Shown piece after piece: positions 59,216 through 64,000 of a DNA stretch of 64,000 nt (the stretch's first letter is position 1; every line of letters begins with the position of its first letter). The translations under genes were made by a program, and so were the position numbers. The stretch is from Panorpa germanica (lineage: Eukaryota; Arthropoda; Insecta; Mecoptera; Panorpidae), in contig OY783209.1 of NCBI GenBank assembly GCA_963678705.1, positions 13,888,001 through 13,952,000 of the forward strand, in the 5' to 3' direction. The notes below the pieces were generated by a model. The model was not told the origin of the DNA. It saw only the letters and a list, made by a program, of their open reading frames with translations, and searched no databases.

Positions 59216-60057
59216 CCCCGTCGCAAGCGACGTTTGTCTTTTGTGTGTGGCTTTAATTTCATGTCAAATTTAAATTCCATAGAGTTTACCCCCGTCGCAA
59301 TGCGCCATCTTTTTTGCATGTATGATTTGAATCCAATAAAATAATTGGTAATTACATTTCATATTTAATTCTATTTTTAAATTGAAATAATAAATAAACT
59401 CGCGCACAACACATTGACACATATAAACTGACTAAAAAAAGATTTTTTTTCTATCAAAATAAAAAATATTTTCAATTTATGCGTTATTTGACCAACTTTT
59501 TTTCAAAATTTGGGATTTTTTTTTTCGATTTGTAAATAAGTTACCAAGGTTAGCCTATATACAAAATTTCAACTTTCTAGCACAATTTTTACTCTCGGCA
59601 AATACTGCCCCCCGTGCCCCCAAACAAAATTTTGAAATTTTGAATTTTTTTTATTAATAAAATACTTAATTATTCTAGAATCCAGAATATGAACTTTCTC
59701 AAAAGTTCCCTACCGGGCCCCCGAATTTCTTGAACCCCCCCTTTTTCAATTTTTGAATTTTTAATTTTTGTGAAATGTTAGCATTGAATACCTTAATACA
59801 CATGCAAAATTTCTACTTTCTATCCTTTACTAATTAAAAGTAATACAGCAAAAAAGGATCATCTTTTTTCCAGTTTTTCCAAAATTACGGGTTTCCAGGA
59901 AATTCAGGCAAAAATCCGGGGACGCTAAAAGTCTTAGAATTTTTTTCTCTACGAAATAGGAAATTTTTAAAAACTTCCTTGGAGTTGTTTTCGAGATGCC
60001 ATACAAAATTTGAACCAAACATATAAGAATATAAGAAAACAAATATACACCTGGGAC
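59216..60057 (-). mobile_element. Helitron-like non-autonomous element
   Basis: On the plus strand it begins A-ctag then ccccgtcgcaagcgacg. The interior is shared with 36074-36676 (caaaatttcaactttctagc, tactttctatcctttac). A second cgtcgcaatgcgcc hairpin at 59292 suggests a partial duplication of the end. It is followed head-to-tail by the next element at 60069. Confidence 0.65.
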
Positions 60058-60068
60058 ATTATAATATA

Positions 60069-63000
60069 CTAGCGCTTCGCCCCGTCGCAAAGCGACGTGT
60101 ATTTAATATTTGTTAATAAATAAAAGTCATTTGATAAATTGAAATTAATGCAAAATATTATTTTTAAGTAATTTTTGCTAAACTATATCATTTTTTAAAT
60201 TTATATTTCCTTATTTTGTTATAATTCCTTTATTTACTGTAATAAAGCACTGTATTGACAAGTCTCCAGTGCCCCCGCCCATAAGCTTAAATCGTCACCT
60301 CTTGGCTTCATGCTTTCTTACGTTTCCTAACTTTTAATTTGATTCCTCTAAACTTCCGCCATGGAGCGCCTCCTACTTTTAGCACTCTGCATCGCTTTTT
60401 TCATGAGCATCGTCGATCTTTAGAGTACTTTTACAGCGCCCCCGCTTTAGCGCTATAATTAAATAGTCCTTCGCTTCCTCCTCCCTGCGTAAAATTATCA
60501 ATAGCCCTAATGAAGCACAGTATTGAACAATGGCCACTGCCCCGTCCCTAAACACCAATCATCACCTCTTGGCTCTTCTTTGAATTGTATTCGTCTGCAC
60601 CTCTGCCATAATGCGCCCACTTGCAACATCACAGTCCACCTGAGCATCATCGTTCATTAAGGCACTTTCCTATCGCCTTCGTTTTTGCGCAATCATTAAA
60701 TAATCCTGCGCTTCCACCTCCTGCGTACTAATCTCTTAACAATTAGTTTTCAAAGTTAATACTTTACTGACAACCTACATACTAAATTTCATCCATAGAA
60801 GTACATTGTTTTTTAATAATTATTCGATAAGATAAATGCTTTATAAAATTAATTTTTACTCATTTTAATGTAAACCTAATAATTACATTAATTCATTTAT
60901 GTTTTTAAGAAAGCCTAGCGGTTCGCTCCAAATAATCCATCTCTAGCACTTATCCTTCCCGTTATTGTACTTTCAATTTAATCCCTATGCACCACCGCAT
61001 ACACTTCCAGCACCAAAGCACATGTTATCTGCAACACGGTTATCTCCCAGAGTCATTATAATCTTAGTACTGAACCTCAGCGCCATTCTCTCCTCTAATC
61101 AGGCACTACCAATTCGATACTACAGCAATTCATTTACATAATTAAAACTGCACTGTAATGTTAGGTTCTAATTTTCGTATTTATATTTACGATATAATAT
61201 TAGTCTCTCCATTAATCCCCGCTCCTGAAATAAAATTGTCAAATTTTAAGCATAGCAATCTATTTTGCTCGTAACAATTCTCTCTACCTTTATAACCTTT
61301 ATCTACCTCTACTTTTATAAATGATCGAAATTTCAAAATTGAGTTCTTTGGCAAAGCCTTTCCCGCGCCCACTTCCCCAATTTCACGCCGCTACTAAGGT
61401 TAAATTTATTTTCGCCAATATGCACATGCATAGTTTCTATTTTTTTAATTTGATATTTGGGGCTGTAAACTATTTCCTCTCTATACCCCTCACTCCTGTT
61501 TGATTTCGCAGCACAAGAAACGCACCAAAAATTAATCCAATTCTACTACTGAATGTTATTTGAATATCTAGCTTATAGAGAACTATTGTGCTTCTATTTA
61601 ATATTCTACATGCAAAATATCATCGTTGTACCTCCATATTGTTCTTATACTCACCTCCCACTCTAATGTTACACTTAGGAAAATGTAGTTTTTTTTATAT
61701 TTTCGTTATTAATATGTCAATCTGACTGTCAATTTGTATCTGCATACCAAATTTTAGCTTTGTACTTATATTTTAGCACTAGTTCCTCCCACATACCATC
61801 GCTACTGAACAAATTTGTCAAATCTCAGCACTGGGATCTATTTTGTTTGTATCTAAAAACATATATTTTATATAATAGTCTTTCATCACTATGTATTGTA
61901 CATTTCCGGTTTTTAGCCACCCGCCACTACTTGAAATTTGTGTTTTTTATGGTTTGTCTTATATTTCAACGTTCTAGCTTTGTTGCGACATTGTCCCCAA
62001 AAATTCGCGCCGCTACTGAATAATAATTTTAGTGTTATAATTATTAGCAAATATGGCAATTAGTGTCTTAATACATGACCCAAGTTTTAATTTTCTTAAT
62101 TTAATATTTCTGGCCTTTACTGTCTCAGTTCCCGCCGCCACTGGAAGTTTGGAGTTTTTAATATTTATTCTTTAATGACAGAAACTCTTTTCTAACAATA
62201 CCCTCAAAAAATCGCCCCGCTACTGAATATAATATGTGGTTTTTTAATTATTGGCAAATATTTACAATTAGCGTATATACTCGTATATACATATCGCAAG
62301 TTGAAATTGTCTTTATTCAATATTTCTAGATTTTACGGTTCTAACTTCCGCCGCCACAGGAAATTTAGGGTTTTCTATTTTTGTTTTTATAAGTTACTGT
62401 CTACAGAGTGCTTACCTACAAATTTAAATATTCTAACTCTATTCTTACATAGCCTCAGAAAATCGCGCCGCTAATAAATTATAAATTTGGTGTTCTAATT
62501 ATTGGCGATAATATGCACAATTAGTGAATCTATACATGTCGCAAATTAATATTTTTTTATTAAATATTAAATTAATAAATTTTAAAATTATAATAAATTT
62601 GAGGGTTTTAACTCCCACCGCCACTGGAAATTTGGAGTTTTCAATTTTTTCCCTTAATTAGGATTATTGCACTTCCACCACCCTGTGTACCAATCTCTAA
62701 ACAAATAATTTGCTAAATTTATTTTTTACTGTTAATCGCTCTGCACAGCCACCCACACTTTAAGCACAACGACTCATCGCTTGCAGAGGAGCTACATTCT
62801 ACCGCCACTACTTCAAGCGCCACCTCTACTTTGCGTACTGACCCCCACTGAATATATATTTAATATTCTACATGCAAAATATCATCGTTGTACCTCTATT
62901 TTGTTCTTATACTCGGTATATCAACCCCCACTCTAGTGTTACACTTAAGAAAATGTAGTTTTTTTTATATTTTTGTTATTAATATGTCAATCTATATCTG

Positions 63001-63814
63001 CATACTAAATTTCAGCTTTGTATTTATATTTTACCATTAGTACCACCCACATTTTTGCGCTACTGAACAAGTTTGTCAAATTTTAACACACGGATCTATT
63101 TTATTTGTATCTAAGAACATATATTCTAAACTATAGTCTTTCATCTCTATATATTTCATATTTCTGGTTTTTGGCCCCCAGCGCCCGCCGCCTCTGGAAA
63201 GTTACAGTTTTCTATAGTTTGTCTTTAATGACACTCTATATAGGGCCCACGTTCCAAATATCAAAGTTCTAGCTCTGTTGCAACATTGCTCCTAAAAAAT
63301 CACGCCGCTACTGAATTAAAATTTTGGTAATCCAATTATTGGCAAACATGCGCAATTAGTGTTTTAATACATACCCTAAGTTTTAATACTACTTTTTCAA
63401 TATTTCTGGCTTTTACTGTCTCAACTCTCGCCGCCACTGGAAATGTGGGGCTGTTTATTTTTTTTCATTAATAACTTTCTACAGCAATATTAAATTTGAA
63501 CGTCCTAACTCTATTCTAACATTGCTCCCGGAAATTCGCGCCGCTACTGAACTCAAATTTTAAATTTCCAACTATTGGAAAATGTGCACAATTATGATCT
63601 CAATACACATACCAAATTTCAGTTTTCTATCTTTTCTAGTTCGTCAGATATTTGCAAAAGTATTTTTTCGAATTTTCCAGTTTTTCCAGAATAATTTTTT
63701 CCAGGGAAATTCAGGGACGTAGAAAGTCTTAGAAATTTGTCCTTTACATAATATCAAAATTTAAAAAACTTTGTAGGCGCCGTTTAGAAGATACCATATA
63801 GATTTTGTTACCGG

Positions 63815-63904
<90 letters not shown>

Positions 63905-63938
63905 ATGAGTTCTTATGAGTTTTCCATGTTAAATTGGA
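60069..63938 (-). mobile_element. Long Helitron-like repeat with internal duplications
   Basis: The plus strand begins A-ctag, then ccccgtcgcaaagcgacg. The far end (about 63600-63938) matches the far ends of 36074-36676 and 59216-60057 (cataccaaatttcagttttcta). Inside, a block starting atattctacatgcaaaatatc at 61601 recurs at 62863, and a shorter module with cgccgctactgaa/gccgccactggaaa occurs about eight times. No protein was found. About 3.9 kb. Confidence 0.6.
63816..63902. repeat. (TA)n microsatellite
   Basis: About 85 bp of TA near the end of the long Helitron-like repeat. Confidence 0.97.
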
Positions 63939-64000
63939 ACATTACGAACATTATAATAGTAAGATGATAATAAAAAAAACCCATATTTTCAATATTACTA

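Overview
The window looks like a piece of an AT-rich, repeat-laden insect nuclear genome. The evidence is spliced genes with GT-AG introns, a delta/epsilon-type glutathione S-transferase, a tandem pair of CRAL-TRIO lipid-transfer genes, a copia element with the tRNA-iMet-type primer site, and I-, R1- and Jockey-like LINEs, mariner, hAT and Helitron elements. The species cannot be fixed from the sequence. LINE remnants resembling those of ants and wasps hint at Hymenoptera, but only weakly. No tRNA, rRNA or CRISPR array was recognised.

Host genes. (1) The last three exons of a CRAL-TRIO gene lie at 2736-4445 (+); its 5' exons are not in the window. (2) A complete six-exon paralogue of 282 aa lies at 15737-21450 (+), with a GC-AG first intron. 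(3) A five-exon glutathione S-transferase of 225 aa lies at 38672-50765 (+), with an intron of about 8 kb full of transposons. (4) An IRAK4/Tube/Pelle-like kinase at 51590-53438 (+) is broken by stops, frameshifts and a MITE insertion. (5) A possible single exon of an unknown gene lies at 55555-55716 (-).

Mobile DNA is most of the rest. The headline is a copia element (4631-9280) with two 349-bp LTRs that read identical and a 5-bp target duplication. Its single open frame runs Gag, two zinc knuckles, protease, integrase, and then, where reverse transcriptase should be, about 280 residues that resemble spectrin repeats of the Rho-GEF Trio/Kalirin, followed by a shredded end of the copia RNase H. 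It appears to be a young, non-autonomous element that captured host coding sequence. The second notable system is a 2962-bp DNA element (41339-44300) with about 725-bp terminal inverted repeats and a 5-bp target duplication. Its only gene, now broken, encodes a FEN1/XPG-like nuclease with a cysteine-rich tail.

Layout: 1-601 two 260-bp repeats (inverted copy at 14514-15113); 602-2735 transposon and LINE scraps; 2736-4445 CRAL-TRIO gene 1; 4631-9280 chimeric copia; 9286-15557 MITEs and TIR elements; 15737-21450 CRAL-TRIO gene 2, with LINE and mariner debris in intron 4; 21500-26520 R1-like ORF1 remnant, solo-LTR candidate and an 85-bp minisatellite; 27100-32160 decayed full-length I-like LINE; 32500-34480 LINE fragments; 35396-38352 MITE, hAT-type elements and a Helitron; 38672-50765 GST; 51590-53438 kinase pseudogene; 53491-63938 Helitron-like elements, Jockey remnant and a 3.9-kb Helitron-like repeat.
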